Shown one piece after another: positions 34,647-45,809 of a stretch of 53,507 nucleotides of DNA (positions are counted from its first letter, which is position 1; the number at the start of each line of letters is the position of its first letter). Position numbers and translations under genes: made by a program. The stretch is from NCBI GenBank assembly GCA_019459055.1, contig JAIBEI010000006.1, forward strand, positions 1 through 53,507. Reading direction: 5' to 3'. Source of the stretch: Thiobacillus sp. GTDB taxonomy: Bacteria; Pseudomonadota; Gammaproteobacteria; Burkholderiales; Thiobacillaceae. Below the pieces are notes generated by a model. The model saw only the letters and a list, made by a program, of their open reading frames with translations, was not told the DNA's origin and did no database searches.

Positions 34647-35522
34647 ATGAATAATGTGAACTGGGACGATCTGCGCTACTTCCTGGCTGCCGCCGAGTCG
34701 GGAAGCTTGTCTGCTGCAGCAAAACAGCTGCACTCCAACCAGCCCACGGTCGGCAGGCACATTGACGCGCTGGAAGCCGCGCTGGGGGTAAGACTTTTTC
34801 AGCGTCACAAAAAGGGACTCACCCTGACGCACGAATGTGCATGGGTGCTGGAGCAGGCTCAACTGATGCAAAGCGGGGTGCAGAGCATCCAACGAATGGT
34901 CGAAGGGGATTTCCAGCAATTGCGCGGGAGTGTCCGCTTGGCCTTGCCGGAGGGCTTGTGCAACGAGGTGCTTATCCCCCAGCTGGACGCGTTCTATCGA
35001 CAGTATCCGAACCTCCGGCTGATGCTGAACGTATCGTCACGCACCGCCAACCTCACGCGGGGCGAAGCGGATATCGCCGTGCGTCTGTTTCGGCCTAAGG
35101 ACGCCGACTTGGTCGCGCGTCAGTTGGCGCGGATGGAGATGGGGCTTTATGCCAGCCGGGAATATCTGCAAACGCATGATCGGCCCGAAAATGAATCGGA
35201 CCTGTTGCGGCATCGCATCATTAGCTATGGCGACGAACTGGCGGGTTTGCCGGAGAATATTTGGCTGCTCGACCACGCGGCTCCAGACAATCGCATATTG
35301 CAAAGCGACAGCACAAGCAGCCGCTTGAGAGCCACGCTAAGCGGTCTCGGGATATCCATTCAGCCCTGTATTCTGGCGGACGCCAATCCCAGCCTGATTC
35401 GAATTCTGGAGCACGCTCCCCTGCCCGGGCATGAGGTTTGGATCACTTATCACCGCGACCTGAGGCATATTTTGCGGGTCCGCGTCACGGTAGATTTTTT
35501 GATTTCGCTTCTCGGTACTTGA
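34647..35522 (+). CDS. LysR-family transcriptional regulator
   Basis: A 291-residue regulator with the N-terminal LysR helix-turn-helix (FLAAAESGSLSAAAKQLHSN, then QPTVGRHIDALEAALGVRLF) and a C-terminal inducer-binding domain (ADIAVRLFRPKDADLVARQL). It is divergent from the DUF4395-methyltransferase pair, which is the standard layout for its own target. The inducer is unknown. The gene ends 74 bases from the convergent toxin gene. Confidence 0.93.
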   Translation: MNNVNWDDLRYFLAAAESGSLSAAAKQLHSNQPTVGRHIDALEAALGVRLFQRHKKGLTLTHECAWVLEQAQLMQSGVQSIQRMVEGDFQQLRGSVRLALPEGLCNEVLIPQLDAFYRQYPNLRLMLNVSSRTANLTRGEADIAVRLFRPKDADLVARQLARMEMGLYASREYLQTHDRPENESDLLRHRIISYGDELAGLPENIWLLDHAAPDNRILQSDSTSSRLRATLSGLGISIQPCILADANPSLIRILEHAPLPGHEVWITYHRDLRHILRVRVTVDFLISLLGT

Positions 35523-35595
35523 TCGAGCATGTGCCGTGCTCAACCACAACAAACCCGCCGCCTACCTGGTGCCCGCCGCCGCCTTCGTAAGCGGC

Positions 35596-36032
35596 TCAGC
35601 TAGGTTTTATACCGCGGCTGGCGTGGAGCTTCATCAGCTTGGCCGCATTCAAGAGACCCTCGTCCAGGGTGTAGAGGGTCTTTGCGCCGTTATTACTGGC
35701 AATGGCTAAGTGCATCGCATCGCCAACCCGCAGCTTGGTGGCGAAGTGCTGGATGTACTCTTTGGCGAGCTCGTAGTCTGCAACACCAGGCCCCAGGACT
35801 TGGAATGAGTCGACGACCAGTTCATCAAACTGGGCGATGGCGAGCAGGGCCTCGGACTCCGCGAAGCCACCCATCCTAACCTCGCGTGCGATGAGGCTGG
35901 CGAACTCGACCCGGGTCCAATGACTGACGTACAGCTCCCCAACCGGAAGCTTGGCGAAGAAGGCCTCGATTTTTGCGCTGGTGGCTTCTTCGAGGATGAG
36001 GGGCGCCAGAAAGCTGGTGTCGAAGTACAGCA

Positions 36033-36033
<1 letters not shown>
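35596..36033 (-). CDS. vapC: PIN-domain toxin, VapC family
   Basis: A 145-residue PIN nuclease. The four acidic catalytic residues are visible: Asp5 (MLYFDTSFL), Glu43 (RVEFASL), Asp105 (VGDAMHLA) and Asp124 (LYTLDEGLL). VapC proteins cut specific RNAs, usually tRNA or rRNA. The ATG shares one base with the antitoxin stop (TGATG), so translation is coupled. A TTG one codon earlier is possible. Target RNA unknown. Confidence 0.92.
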
Positions 36034-36281
<248 letters not shown>

Positions 36282-36418
36282 TCATCCTGTTGGTCATATA
36301 GTAGCGCAATGCCACTTCTTGGTGAATGTACCAGTCGGCCGTACACGCAGATCGGGGTCACCGAAGAAGTCGTTGTTCATGCACAAGCTTTCCCGATCGT
36401 GCCTTTTCATTCCTACCC

Positions 36419-37750
36419 CTACTCCTTCCCCGCTTCCTCATCCAGTTTTTTCAGATGCGCCAGCTTCTCGGCGATCTTGCCTTCCAGTCCGCGCGGGGTG
36501 GGCTGGTACCAGTGCTGTTCTTCGATGTCGTCGGGAAAGTAGCGTTCGCCAGCGGCGTAGGCTTCGGGTTCGTCGTGGGCGTAGCGGTAGGCGCGGCCGT
36601 AGCCCAGTTCCTTCATCAGCTTGGTGGGGGCGTTGCGCAGGTGGATCGGGACGTCGTTGGAGGGGTTGGACTGCACGAAGGCGCGCGCGGCATTGTAGGC
36701 GACGTAGGCGGCGTTGCTCTTGGGCGCGCAGGCGAGATAAATGCAGGCTTCGGCCAGCGCGAGTTCGCCTTCGGGACTGCCGAGGCGCTCGTAGGTGGCG
36801 ACGGCGTCGAGCGTGATGCCGAGCGCGCGCGGGTCGGCCAGGCCGATGTCCTCGGAAGCCATGCGGATCAGCCGGCGGCCGAGGTAGCGCGGGTCGGCGC
36901 CGCCGTCGAGCATGCGCACCAGCCAGTAGAGAGCGGCGTCCGGGTTGCTGCCGCGCACGCTTTTGTGCAGCGCGGAAATCTGGTCGTAGAAGGCTTCGCC
37001 GCCCTTGTCGAAGCGGCGCAGCGATTGCGCCAGCGCGTTCTCGACGAAAGCGGCGTCGACTTCCTTCACCTGCGAGGTGCGCGCGGCGATGTCGAGCTGC
37101 TCCAGCAGGTTCAAAAGCTTTCTCGCGTCGCCGTCAGCATAGGCGGCCAGCAGCTTGTCGACGCCCTCGCCCAGCTTCAGGTCCGGCAACTCCTTCAGCG
37201 CGCGCTGCATCAGCTGGCCGAGCTCGTCGGGCGTCAGCGATTTCAGCACATAGACCTGGGCGCGCGACAGGAGCGCGCCGACGACTTCGAACGAGGGGTT
37301 TTCGGTGGTGGCGCCGATGAAGGTGAACAGACCGGATTCAACATGCGGCAAGAACGCATCCTGCTGCGCCTTGTTGAAGCGGTGAACTTCGTCGACGAAC
37401 AAAATGGTGGTGCGGGCCAGGGTCTGGTTCATGCGCGCGCGCTCGACCGCTTCGCGGATGTCCTTGACGCCGGACAGCACGGCCGAGATGGCGATGAAGT
37501 CGGCGCCGAAGGCCTGCGCGGTCAGCCGCGCCAGCGTGGTCTTGCCGACGCCCGGCGGCCCCCACAGGATCATCGAATGCAGCCTGCCGGAATCGAAGGC
37601 CAGGCGCAGCGGCTTGCCGGGGCCGAGCAAGTGGGTCTGCCCGACGACATCGGCAAGCGTATGCGGGCGCAGGCGCTCGGCCAGCGGTGCGTTGGGGTCG
37701 TCGCGCGCGGGCTTGGGAGAGTCGGTCTGGAAAAGGTCTTGGGGGCGCAT
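36419..37750 (-). CDS. rarA: RarA (MgsA) AAA+ recombination factor
   Basis: A 443-residue clamp-loader-like ATPase acting at stalled replication forks. Walker A is [14 protein letters not shown] near residue 65, Walker B is [12 protein letters not shown] near residue 120, the sensor 1 region is [12 protein letters not shown] and the sensor 2 region is [11 protein letters not shown]. The C-terminal domain ([30 protein letters not shown], and the HWYQPT ending) is characteristic of RarA. In many proteobacteria it neighbours lolA, as here. Confidence 0.95.
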   Translation of the reverse strand: MRPQDLFQTDSPKPARDDPNAPLAERLRPHTLADVVGQTHLLGPGKPLRLAFDSGRLHSMILWGPPGVGKTTLARLTAQAFGADFIAISAVLSGVKDIREAVERARMNQTLARTTILFVDEVHRFNKAQQDAFLPHVESGLFTFIGATTENPSFEVVGALLSRAQVYVLKSLTPDELGQLMQRALKELPDLKLGEGVDKLLAAYADGDARKLLNLLEQLDIAARTSQVKEVDAAFVENALAQSLRRFDKGGEAFYDQISALHKSVRGSNPDAALYWLVRMLDGGADPRYLGRRLIRMASEDIGLADPRALGITLDAVATYERLGSPEGELALAEACIYLACAPKSNAAYVAYNAARAFVQSNPSNDVPIHLRNAPTKLMKELGYGRAYRYAHDEPEAYAAGERYFPDDIEEQHWYQPTPRGLEGKIAEKLAHLKKLDEEAGKE

Positions 37751-37781
37751 TGGTCAATTATCCGATAGAACCAGGAGTCAT

Positions 37782-37975
37782 TGTGGGAGCACCCGCAAGG
37801 AGTAGGCCGTGGTTGTCCCCGCAAGGGGGAGGCCGTGAATGTAAAGCTGCTAAAGCAGCAACATGCACGCACTAAAGCCGCTGAAGCGGCAACAACCACG
37901 CACCGGCGTCTACGCCGCGATTTTCGTACTCTCGCGACCACCACAGCATCGCGACGTGGACGCCGCTCCTACAGG
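37782..37975. repeat. Palindromic repeat cluster upstream of rarA, TGTGGGAGC...GCTCCTACAG
   Basis: A run of REP-like units bounded by TGTGGGAGCACCCGCAAGG and CGCCGCTCCTACAGG. Inside are GCCGCTGAAGCGGC and AGCTGCTAAAGCAGC hairpins and a 63-base unit (37913-37975) that recurs nearly unchanged at 38070-38132. The first 130 bases reappear inverted at 48549-48679. Of the 383-base gap this and the next repeat fill most; I see no gene there. Confidence 0.8.
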
Positions 37976-38052
37976 GGGGATCGATCACTCGTGGGGATGT
38001 TGGCGTTCGATCAGCTTCGCGCGTGGGGCTTGCCGCAGAACCAGGCCGCCGT

Positions 38053-38132
38053 TGCAGGAGTGGCGTCCTCGCCGCGATTTTCGCACCGTCGGGACCACCA
38101 CGGCATCGCGGCGTGGACGCCGCTCCTACAGG
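38053..38132. repeat. REP-like hairpin abutting the lolA stop codon
   Basis: TTGCAGGAGTGGCGTCCTCGCCGCGAT and its inverted partner ending CCGCTCCTACAGG form a long imperfect hairpin. It ends at 38132, one base from the lolA stop (38134). Positions 38070-38132 duplicate 37913-37975 with a few mismatches. Confidence 0.8.
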
Positions 38133-38133
38133 A

Positions 38134-38751
38134 TTATTCGTCGATGACGTCGGCACCCTTCGGCGGGGTGAAGGTGAAGCGCGACGGCGCGATGGTTGGG
38201 TTGCGCACGAAGCGCGACAGCTTGAGCGTGGTGCGCTGGCCGAAGAAGTCGTCCAGTTCCATCTGCGCCAGCACGTCGCCCTTGAAGCCCATGCGGATGC
38301 GCTCGAAAGTGGTGTCCTTGTTCTTGGGGGTGGCTTCCAGCCATTCCAGGCCGCCCGCCTCGCCGGCGTTTTTCAGGGTGAAGTATTTCTCGATCGAGTT
38401 GTCGCCGGCCAGCAGCGCCGCGGGGGTGCCGGCGATGACGTCGCCGAGCGATTTGACGGTGACCTGTTCGAGGTCGGCGTCGTACAGCCACAGCTTGACG
38501 CCGTCGCCGACGATCACCTGTTCATACGGCGCGGTGTAGTCCCAGCGGAACTTGCCGGGGCGGGCAAACGCCATCCTGCCGCTGGCCTGCTGGGTGACGC
38601 GGCCGGTCTTGTCGGCGACGGTCTGGCTGAAGTCGGCCTCGGCGGTTTTGGCGCCGGCGATAAAGGCCTTGAGGCGATCGACGCCGCCGGCGTGGGCAAG
38701 ACCCGCGACCAAGGGCAGCGCAAGTGCACAGGCCACAATAAAGTGTTTCAA
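38134..38751 (-). CDS. lolA: Outer-membrane lipoprotein carrier LolA
   Basis: A periplasmic chaperone that carries lipoproteins from LolCDE to LolB. The preferred start is TTG at 38751, eight bases after AGGAG, giving 205 residues and a clean signal peptide ([21 protein letters not shown]). The ATG at 38787 would add an odd hydrophilic leader. The mature protein shows [29 protein letters not shown] and [15 protein letters not shown], all typical. It is downstream of a terminator and upstream of rarA. Confidence 0.93.
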   Translation of the reverse strand: MKHFIVACALALPLVAGLAHAGGVDRLKAFIAGAKTAEADFSQTVADKTGRVTQQASGRMAFARPGKFRWDYTAPYEQVIVGDGVKLWLYDADLEQVTVKSLGDVIAGTPAALLAGDNSIEKYFTLKNAGEAGGLEWLEATPKNKDTTFERIRMGFKGDVLAQMELDDFFGQRTTLKLSRFVRNPTIAPSRFTFTPPKGADVIDE

Positions 38752-38821
38752 GAATGCTTCTCCTAAGGGGGGCTGGTAGTCAGGCAAGCAATACGGTGCG
38801 GGGTTCCTGGGTTCGAAACAA

Positions 38822-38853
38822 AACCGCCCCGCACTATAGCGTGCGGGGCGGTT
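38822..38853 (-). terminator. hppA terminator
   Basis: AACCGCCCCGCAC pairs perfectly with GTGCGGGGCGGTT across a 6-base loop. Read on the minus strand it follows hppA and is trailed by TTGTTT. It also shields lolA from hppA readthrough. Confidence 0.88.
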
Positions 38854-38888
38854 CTGGGTGAAGCCCGCAATTTCCGGGCGATCAGGCC

Positions 38889-40946
38889 TTAACCGATCAA
38901 GGGCACGATCAGCAACGCGACAATGTTGATGATCTTGATCAGCGGGTTGACGGCGGGACCAGCGGTGTCCTTGTAGGGATCGCCGACGGTATCACCGGTA
39001 ACGGCAGCCTTGTGCGCTTCGGAACCCTTGCCGCCGAAGTTGCCTTCCTCGATGTATTTCTTGGCGTTATCCCACGCACCGCCGCCGGTGGTCATGGAAA
39101 TTGCCACGAAGATGCCGGTGACGATGGTGCCGACCAGCACGCCGCCCAGGGCCTGTGCGCCGAGGGTGAGGCCAACGATCACGGGGACCGCAACCGGGAG
39201 CAGCGAGGGAACGATCATTTCCTTGATCGCGGCCTTGGTCAGCATGTCGACGCAGGTGCCGTATTCCGGCTTGGCCGTGCCGGCCATGATGCCGGGGATT
39301 TCCTTGAACTGGCGGCGAACTTCCACCACCACGGAACCGGCGGCGCGACCGACCGCTTCCATGCCCATTGCTGCGAACAGGTAGGGCACCATGCCGCCAA
39401 TGAACAGGCCGATGATGACCATGTGGTTCGACAGGTCGAAGGTCAGGGGGAGCGCGGTGGCGTCAAGCGCCAGGGCCTGGGCGTTCAGCGCGTGGGTGTA
39501 GTCGGCGAACAGCACCAGTGCGGCGAGGCCGGCGGATCCGATGGCGTAGCCCTTGGTGACGGCCTTGGTGGTGTTGCCCACGGCGTCGAGCGGGTCGGTG
39601 ATGTTGCGGATGTTGTCCGGCAGGCCGGCCATTTCGGCGATGCCGCCGGCGTTGTCGGTGATCGGGCCGTAGGCGTCGAGCGCGACGATGATGCCGGCCA
39701 TCGACAGCATGGAGGTCGCGGCGATGGCGATGCCATACAGGCCAGCCAGTTCATACGCGCCCCAGATCGCCAAGCACACGGCGAGCACAGGTGCGGCGGT
39801 CGACTTCATCGACACGCCCAGGCCGGCGATCACGTTGGTGCCGTGGCCGGTGGTGGAGGCCTGCGCGATGTGGCGCACCGGGCTGAACTCGGTCGCGGTG
39901 TAGTACTCGGTGATCCACACCATGGCGGCGGTCAGACCGAGGCCGATCAGGGTGGCGAGGTACAGGTTCATCGAGGTCACGAGTTCGCCCTCGATCATCA
40001 CGCCTTCGCCCATCATCCAGGTGGTGATGGGGTAGAACGCGACCGCAGCCAGCACGCCCGACACGATCAGACCGCGATACAGCGCGTTCATGATCTTGCC
40101 GCCGTCGCGCGCCTTGACGAAGTAGGTGCCGACGATGGAGGCAATGATGGAGAAGCCGCCCAGCACCAGCGGATAGATCACCGCCTCGGGGGAACCGGTG
40201 ATCAACAGGCCGCCCAGCAACATGGTGGCGATGATGGTGACGGCGTAGGTTTCGAACAGGTCGGCCGCCATGCCGGCGCAGTCGCCGACGTTGTCACCGA
40301 CGTTGTCGGCGATCACCGCGGGATTGCGCGGGTCGTCCTCGGGGATGCCGGCTTCGACCTTGCCCACCAGGTCGGCGCCGACGTCGGCGCCCTTGGTGAA
40401 GATGCCGCCGCCGAGTCGGGCGAAGATGGAGATCAGCGAACCGCCGAAGGCCAGGCCGACCAGTGCGTGCGTCGCTTGCTCGGTGCTCTCGCCCATTCCC
40501 AGGGTGAGCACGGCGTAGTAGCCGGCCACGCCGAGCAGGCCCAGACCGACGACCAGCATGCCGGTGATGGCGCCGCCTTTGAAGGCGACGTTAAGGGCGG
40601 CGTTGAGGCCTTTCGATGCCGCTTCGGCGGTACGCACGTTGGCGCGCACCGAGACGTTCATGCCGATATAGCCGGTCAATCCGGAAAGAACGGCGCCGAG
40701 CAGGAAGCCGACGGCGGTTTGCCAGCCCAGGGCGAAGAAAATCGCGACCAGCAGTATCACACCGACGATTCCGATGGTGGTGTATTGGCGGTTCAGATAG
40801 GCGGAAGCGCCTTCCTGCACGGCCGCTGCGATTTCGCGCATGCGGTCGTTGCCGGTGGGCAATCCCAGAATCCATTTGATCGACACGATCCCGTAGAGCA
40901 GTGCAAGCACCGCCGCCACGAGGGCAAACAGCAAACCTTCATTCAT
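38889..40946 (-). CDS. hppA: Proton-pumping membrane pyrophosphatase
   Basis: A 685-residue, many-helix membrane enzyme that pumps protons with the energy of pyrophosphate hydrolysis. The catalytic region [18 protein letters not shown] and the [18 protein letters not shown] segment are complete. The [10 protein letters not shown] segment carries lysine where potassium-dependent members have alanine, so this should be the K+-independent, H+-pumping class. The ATG has AGGAG nine bases upstream; the longer open frame upstream is not used. It follows a pyrophosphate-type phosphofructokinase and a small protein on the same strand. Confidence 0.96.
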   Translation of the reverse strand: MNEGLLFALVAAVLALLYGIVSIKWILGLPTGNDRMREIAAAVQEGASAYLNRQYTTIGIVGVILLVAIFFALGWQTAVGFLLGAVLSGLTGYIGMNVSVRANVRTAEAASKGLNAALNVAFKGGAITGMLVVGLGLLGVAGYYAVLTLGMGESTEQATHALVGLAFGGSLISIFARLGGGIFTKGADVGADLVGKVEAGIPEDDPRNPAVIADNVGDNVGDCAGMAADLFETYAVTIIATMLLGGLLITGSPEAVIYPLVLGGFSIIASIVGTYFVKARDGGKIMNALYRGLIVSGVLAAVAFYPITTWMMGEGVMIEGELVTSMNLYLATLIGLGLTAAMVWITEYYTATEFSPVRHIAQASTTGHGTNVIAGLGVSMKSTAAPVLAVCLAIWGAYELAGLYGIAIAATSMLSMAGIIVALDAYGPITDNAGGIAEMAGLPDNIRNITDPLDAVGNTTKAVTKGYAIGSAGLAALVLFADYTHALNAQALALDATALPLTFDLSNHMVIIGLFIGGMVPYLFAAMGMEAVGRAAGSVVVEVRRQFKEIPGIMAGTAKPEYGTCVDMLTKAAIKEMIVPSLLPVAVPVIVGLTLGAQALGGVLVGTIVTGIFVAISMTTGGGAWDNAKKYIEEGNFGGKGSEAHKAAVTGDTVGDPYKDTAGPAVNPLIKIINIVALLIVPLIG

Positions 40947-41007
40947 GATCTTTATCTCCTCGAAAACCCCAAAAAAACGGTCGCTTTCGCCACCGTTCCA
41001 TCCCCTA

Positions 41008-41220
41008 CTACTTACCCATTGCCAGGCCACCCTCAAAGCGTGTGCCCGGCTCGAACCCGAAAATCCGGTCGAGCTGCAATTCCCGGATGAGCTGATCGAC
41101 CGCATCCTGCCCGTGCTCGCGCTGCACCTCGGACAGGATCAGCTTGGCTGAATTGCCGTTGTAAAAGCCGCCGAAGTCGGCTTGTACCTTGAGCAGCTGT
41201 TTTGCGCGGTCGAGCGTCAT
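41008..41220 (-). CDS. Small conserved-looking protein between pfp and hppA
   Basis: A 70-residue soluble protein ([20 protein letters not shown] start; [20 protein letters not shown] helix; [10 protein letters not shown] near the end). The composition is that of a real protein and the gene lies in the gap between two genes of pyrophosphate metabolism, 61 bases before hppA. No motif tells its function. The open frame extends 18 codons upstream but through a G/A-rich repeat-like tract; I prefer the ATG at 41220 though no strong ribosome site precedes it. Confidence 0.65.
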   Translation of the reverse strand: MTLDRAKQLLKVQADFGGFYNGNSAKLILSEVQREHGQDAVDQLIRELQLDRIFGFEPGTRFEGGLAMGK

Positions 41221-41314
41221 TGTTTGTGGTGAGGCGCCAGGAGTGAGGAGTGAGACGAATCCCGTGGGGAGCAAACTTTCTGCCTTACCCCTTCCCCCTC
41301 ACCCCTCACGCGCT

Positions 41315-42571
41315 TCAAAGCTTGAACGCCGCCAGCTTCTTCGCCACCGCGACGTTCTTCAGCGTCACGTACACCGGCAGGCCATCCTTGTACTTCGGAT
41401 AATCCTCGCCCTGGATCAGCGGCGTCAGATAGCGCTTGCACTTGGGCGTGATGCCGAAGCCGTCCTTGGTGATGAAATCGCGCGGCATGAATTTCTCGAC
41501 GTTGGCGACGTCCTTCAGATCCGCCATGCCGATCTTGTACTTGTAGGGCGCGTCGGAGATGCGCTCGACCGTCGGCATCACCGAATTATGGCCCTTGATC
41601 GCGAGTTCGACCGCTTTCTTGCCCAGCTCGTAGGCTTGCTTGACGTCGGTCTTGGAGGCGATGTGGCGCGCGGCGCGCTGCAGGTAGTCGGCCACCGCCC
41701 AGTGGAACTTGTGGCCGAGGGCGTCCTTGATCATGTTGGCGACCACCGGAGCGGCGCCGCCCAGTTGGGCGTGGCCGAAGGCGTCACGCGTGCCCTGTTC
41801 GGCGAGGAAGGTGCCGTCCGGGTAGTGGCAGCCTTCGGAGACGACGACGGTGCAGTAGCCGTGTTCCTTCACCAGCTTGTCGACGCGGGCGAGGAATTTC
41901 TTCTGGTCGAACTCGATTTCCGGGAACAGGATCACCACCGGAATGCCGTGGTCCTCGACCAGGCCGCCAGCAGCGGCGATCCAGCCGGCGTGACGCCCCA
42001 TCACCTCGATGACGAACACCTTGGTCGAGGTCTTGGCCATCGAGCGCACGTCGTAGCTGGCTTCCAGCGTGGACACGGCGATGTACTTGGCGACCGAGCC
42101 GAAGCCGGGGCAGCAGTCGGTGATGGGCAGGTCGTTGTCGACGGTCTTCGGCACGTGGATGGCCTGGATCGGATACCCCATCGCCTCCGACAGCTGGCTG
42201 ATCTTGAAGCAGGTGTCTGCCGAATCGCCGCCGCCGTTGTAGAAGAAGTAACCGATGTTGTGCGCCTTGAACACCTCGATCAGGCGTGCGTATTCGCGCT
42301 TGTTGGCTTCCAGCGACTTCAGCTTGAAGCGGCAGGAACCGAAGGCGCCCGACGGCGTGGAGCGCAGTGCGGCAATGGCCGCGGCGGATTCCTTGGTGGT
42401 GTCGATCAGGTCTTCGGTGAGCGCGCCGATGATGCCGTTGCGGCCGGCGTACACCTTGCCGATCTTGTCCTTGTGCTTGCGCGCGGTTTCGATCACGCCG
42501 CAGGCCGATGCGTTGATGACGGCAGTGACGCCGCCGGATTGTGCGTAAAAGGCGTTCATTTTCTTCGCCAT
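41315..42571 (-). CDS. pfp: Pyrophosphate-type 6-phosphofructokinase
   Basis: A 418-residue PFK of the longer, pyrophosphate-using type. The phosphodonor loop reads NGGGDSADT (residues 112-120), with Asp where ATP enzymes have Gly, and PKTVDND (141-147) has Lys where ATP enzymes have Gly; both point to PPi. The MGRHAGWIAAAGGL segment and substrate-binding EGCHYPDGTF follow. The ATG follows AGGAAAAC. PPi-PFK works in both directions and can replace fructose bisphosphatase. Linkage to hppA argues for a shared PPi economy. Donor specificity is inferred. Confidence 0.9.
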   Translation of the reverse strand: MAKKMNAFYAQSGGVTAVINASACGVIETARKHKDKIGKVYAGRNGIIGALTEDLIDTTKESAAAIAALRSTPSGAFGSCRFKLKSLEANKREYARLIEVFKAHNIGYFFYNGGGDSADTCFKISQLSEAMGYPIQAIHVPKTVDNDLPITDCCPGFGSVAKYIAVSTLEASYDVRSMAKTSTKVFVIEVMGRHAGWIAAAGGLVEDHGIPVVILFPEIEFDQKKFLARVDKLVKEHGYCTVVVSEGCHYPDGTFLAEQGTRDAFGHAQLGGAAPVVANMIKDALGHKFHWAVADYLQRAARHIASKTDVKQAYELGKKAVELAIKGHNSVMPTVERISDAPYKYKIGMADLKDVANVEKFMPRDFITKDGFGITPKCKRYLTPLIQGEDYPKYKDGLPVYVTLKNVAVAKKLAAFKL

Positions 42572-42624
42572 GGTGTTTTCCTCAATTGTGTATTCAACGT
42601 ATTGGGTAGGTTTTTGTTCCAAAG

Positions 42625-42650
42625 AAAAAGCCAGCACAGCGCCGGCTTTT
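42625..42650 (-). terminator. Terminator between the 42656 gene and pfp
   Basis: On the minus strand AAAAGCCGGCGC and the inverse GCTGGCTTTTTC form a hairpin with a T-rich tail directly after the 42656 stop. It implies pfp has its own promoter. Confidence 0.75.
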
Positions 42651-42655
42651 CACAC

Positions 42656-43021
42656 TCAACTATTGCCGGACGCTTCGTCCACGGCCAGTCGCCTGACTTC
42701 CTCGTCGGCCTGCATTTTCAGCAGGGTGGTGACGCAGTCGCCAATGTCATCGTATTCCTCGCGTCCGGTCGCGAAGCGATCGCGGATGCGATAGAAGAAC
42801 ATGCTGCGATAACGCGAATCGCCGGTTTTCGACAGCACGAAATGACAGCCGTGCTCGTTCCAGTAAAAGCCCGGGCACAGCGTCAGTTCGCGGTCGTCGA
42901 TGTGCAGACGGATTTCGGTGTCGACATTCTGGATCTCGACTTCCCTGCCGTAACGCTCTTTGACCGCCTGCTGGACGACCCAGCGCTCGGTGTCGGTCAG
43001 CGGGGCAATCTGCTGCGGCAT
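42656..43021 (-). CDS. Conserved-looking hypothetical protein downstream of adk
   Basis: A 121-residue protein, no signal peptide or membrane segment. It starts PQQIAPLTDTERWVVQQAVK and contains acidic and aromatic strands (LTLCPGFYWNEHGCHFVLSK). I do not recognise the family. It lies 18 bases after adk on the same strand and ends at a terminator, so it is probably the last gene of a short adk transcript. No function can be inferred. Confidence 0.75.
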   Translation of the reverse strand: MPQQIAPLTDTERWVVQQAVKERYGREVEIQNVDTEIRLHIDDRELTLCPGFYWNEHGCHFVLSKTGDSRYRSMFFYRIRDRFATGREEYDDIGDCVTTLLKMQADEEVRRLAVDEASGNS

Positions 43022-43039
43022 CGCTGGCGGAATTCCGGC

Positions 43040-43762
<723 letters not shown>

Positions 43763-43795
43763 TTAAAATTTTTTATTGGTGGATTCAACAGCCTG

Positions 43796-44554
43796 TTAGC
43801 TTGCCTGAAACAGAGCACGAACTCGCGCCAGATCTTCGGGCGTATCGACGCCGGGCGCCGGCGCGATGGGGGTGATGCCGAGGCTGATGCGATGGCCGTG
43901 CCACAGCACGCGCAACTGTTCGAGCATCTCGTAGCGCTCCAGCGGCGAACTGGCCAGGCTGGCATAGGTGCGCAGGAAGCCGGCGCGGTAGGCGTACAGG
44001 CCAATGTGGCGCAGTGCGCCGAGTTCGTGCGGCATGGGCTGCTGCGCGGAGAAGGCATCGCGCGGCCAGGGAATCGGCGCGCGGCTGAAATACAGCGCAT
44101 AGCCGGCTTCGTCGGCGAGGACCTTGACGACGTTGGGATTGATGAAGTCGGCATGATCGTGGATCGGATGCGCCAGCGTGGCCATCACCGCGTCGTCGTG
44201 CAGAACCAGCTGGCGCGCGACTTCGCGGATCAGCATGGGGTCGATCAGGGGCTCGTCGCCCTGCACGTTGACCACCAGCGTGTCGTCGTCCCAGCCCAGG
44301 GTTTCGGCTACTTCGACCAGCCGTTCGGTGCCGGACTGGTGATCCGGCGAGGTCATCAGGGCCTGGTGGCCTGCCGCCGCCACCGCCTGCTGGACTCGCG
44401 CGTCGTCGGTGGCGACGACCACCGACTCGGCCCCTGCCTGCAGGGCGCGTTCCAGCACATGGAGGACCATCGGACGGCCGCCGATATCCGCCAGCGGCTT
44501 GCCCGGCAGCCGGCTGGACGCATAGCGCGCAGGGATGACGACGCAAAAACGCAT
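43796..44554 (-). CDS. kdsB: CMP-KDO synthetase (3-deoxy-manno-octulosonate cytidylyltransferase)
   Basis: A 252-residue enzyme that activates KDO as CMP-KDO for lipopolysaccharide inner core. It begins [20 protein letters not shown], then VVATDDARV and [10 protein letters not shown], the standard nucleotidyl-transfer motifs, and ends with [10 protein letters not shown]. It lies five bases after the Trm112-family gene in the LPS cluster exbB-exbD-lpxK-Trm112-kdsB. Confidence 0.97.
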   Translation of the reverse strand: MRFCVVIPARYASSRLPGKPLADIGGRPMVLHVLERALQAGAESVVVATDDARVQQAVAAAGHQALMTSPDHQSGTERLVEVAETLGWDDDTLVVNVQGDEPLIDPMLIREVARQLVLHDDAVMATLAHPIHDHADFINPNVVKVLADEAGYALYFSRAPIPWPRDAFSAQQPMPHELGALRHIGLYAYRAGFLRTYASLASSPLERYEMLEQLRVLWHGHRISLGITPIAPAPGVDTPEDLARVRALFQAS

Positions 44555-44559
44555 GACGA

Positions 44560-44745
44560 TCAGCGATCGTGGATTTCGTCGGCGCTCAGGGTGCGTGCCT
44601 CTTCCGGCAGCATCACCGGAATGTCGTCACGAATCGGATAGGCCAGGCGGCATGCCCGGCACACCAGTTCATGCGCGGATTTTTTCCATTCGAGGGGGCC
44701 TTTGCAGACCGGACAGACGAGGATTTCAAGCAGCTTGGGGTTCAT
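44560..44745 (-). CDS. Trm112-family zinc ribbon protein
   Basis: A 61-residue protein beginning [20 protein letters not shown] and continuing [20 protein letters not shown]. Two Cys-x2-Cys pairs form the zinc ribbon. It overlaps lpxK by four bases (ATGA) and precedes kdsB, the conserved place for the YcaR/Trm112 proteins of the lipid A/KDO cluster. Molecular role in bacteria is uncertain. Confidence 0.93.
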   Translation of the reverse strand: MNPKLLEILVCPVCKGPLEWKKSAHELVCRACRLAYPIRDDIPVMLPEEARTLSADEIHDR

Positions 44746-45797
44746 CGATCAGGGTCCTGTGGTTCCTCGGCGCGCGCGCCGATGCGGGCGGCTGCGGCCG
44801 GCTTTGATAAAGATTGCTCGAGGCGTGCGTCCAACCAATGGATCAATCCGGCTTCCGGCGCAACATCCAGTTCCACCGCCCACCAGTCCGTTCCCGCAAA
44901 CGAGCGGCATTTTACCGCGTCTTTTTCAGTCATCAGCACCGCAGCGTCGGCCGGCAGGTCCTGCGACCGAAAGGCATGGTGGTCGGCGAAGGCGCGCGGC
45001 ATGAAACGGATGCCCTCGGCTCGCAGCATGTCGAAGAAGCCCTGCGGGCGGCCGATGCCGGTCACGGCGAGCCAGTCGTGTTGCGGCAGGTCGCGCAGCA
45101 GGCTTCTTTCCCGGGCCGCGGGCAGGCGCCAGGCCTGCCCTGCACGGTAGTCGACGCGCCAGGTCTTCAGCCCATACGGATGCGGCTGGGCCGTCCCGCG
45201 CACCACCTGGATCACTGCATCCGCGCTGTTCAACCGGCTGGGGGGTTCGCGCAGGGGTCCGGCCGGCAGCGGCCAGCCATTGCCCAGCCCGGTCGCCGCG
45301 TCGATCACCACCAGTTCGAGGTCGCGCTGCAGGCGGTAGTGCTGCAGGCCGTCGTCGGACACGATCACGTCCACCCCCGGATGGCGCGCCAGCAGGGTGC
45401 GCGCCGCCGCCACCCGGTCGCGTCCGACCACCACCGGCGCGCTGGTTTTGAGTTGAATCAGCAGCGGCTCGTCGCCCACCTCCGCCGGATCGCTGCCGGG
45501 CTGCACCTCGACGCAACCGCGCGCCGCGCCGCCGTAGCCGCGGCTGACCACACCCGGGCGGTAGCCCTGGGCACGCAGCCGGTTCACCAGCCAGATCGTC
45601 AGCGGGGTTTTGCCGCTGCCGCCGGCGCTGAGGTTGCCGACGATGATCACCGGCACGCCGACGGAAATGGCAGTCAGCCAGCCGCGTCGGTACGCCAGAC
45701 GGCGCAGCCCGGACACGGCGGCGAACAGACCGGCAAACGGCGCGAGCAGCAGCGTGAGCACGCTGGTGCGCGCCCACAGAACCTGAAGGGAAACCAC
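44742..45797 (-). CDS. lpxK: Tetraacyldisaccharide 4'-kinase LpxK
   Basis: A 351-residue kinase that phosphorylates the 4' position of the lipid A disaccharide. The N-terminal membrane helix ([18 protein letters not shown]) is followed by the P-loop [14 protein letters not shown] near residue 55 and [20 protein letters not shown] is the catalytic Asp/Asp-His region. The start is GTG. It follows exbD by 12 bases and overlaps the Trm112 gene. Confidence 0.96.
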   Translation of the reverse strand: MVSLQVLWARTSVLTLLLAPFAGLFAAVSGLRRLAYRRGWLTAISVGVPVIIVGNLSAGGSGKTPLTIWLVNRLRAQGYRPGVVSRGYGGAARGCVEVQPGSDPAEVGDEPLLIQLKTSAPVVVGRDRVAAARTLLARHPGVDVIVSDDGLQHYRLQRDLELVVIDAATGLGNGWPLPAGPLREPPSRLNSADAVIQVVRGTAQPHPYGLKTWRVDYRAGQAWRLPAARERSLLRDLPQHDWLAVTGIGRPQGFFDMLRAEGIRFMPRAFADHHAFRSQDLPADAAVLMTEKDAVKCRSFAGTDWWAVELDVAPEAGLIHWLDARLEQSLSKPAAAARIGARAEEPQDPDR

Positions 45798-45809
45798 GGA
45801 TTCGCCCGC

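Noticed and set aside
36326-37768. 480-codon plus-strand frame opposite rarA
   Set aside because: rarA has all its motifs; this is its complement.
37863-38156. Small frames within the repeat cluster
   Set aside because: They arise from the palindromic repeat sequence, with no conserved protein pattern.
39012-41090. 692-codon plus-strand frame opposite hppA
   Set aside because: Shadow of the pyrophosphatase with Gly/His/Asp-rich low-complexity composition.
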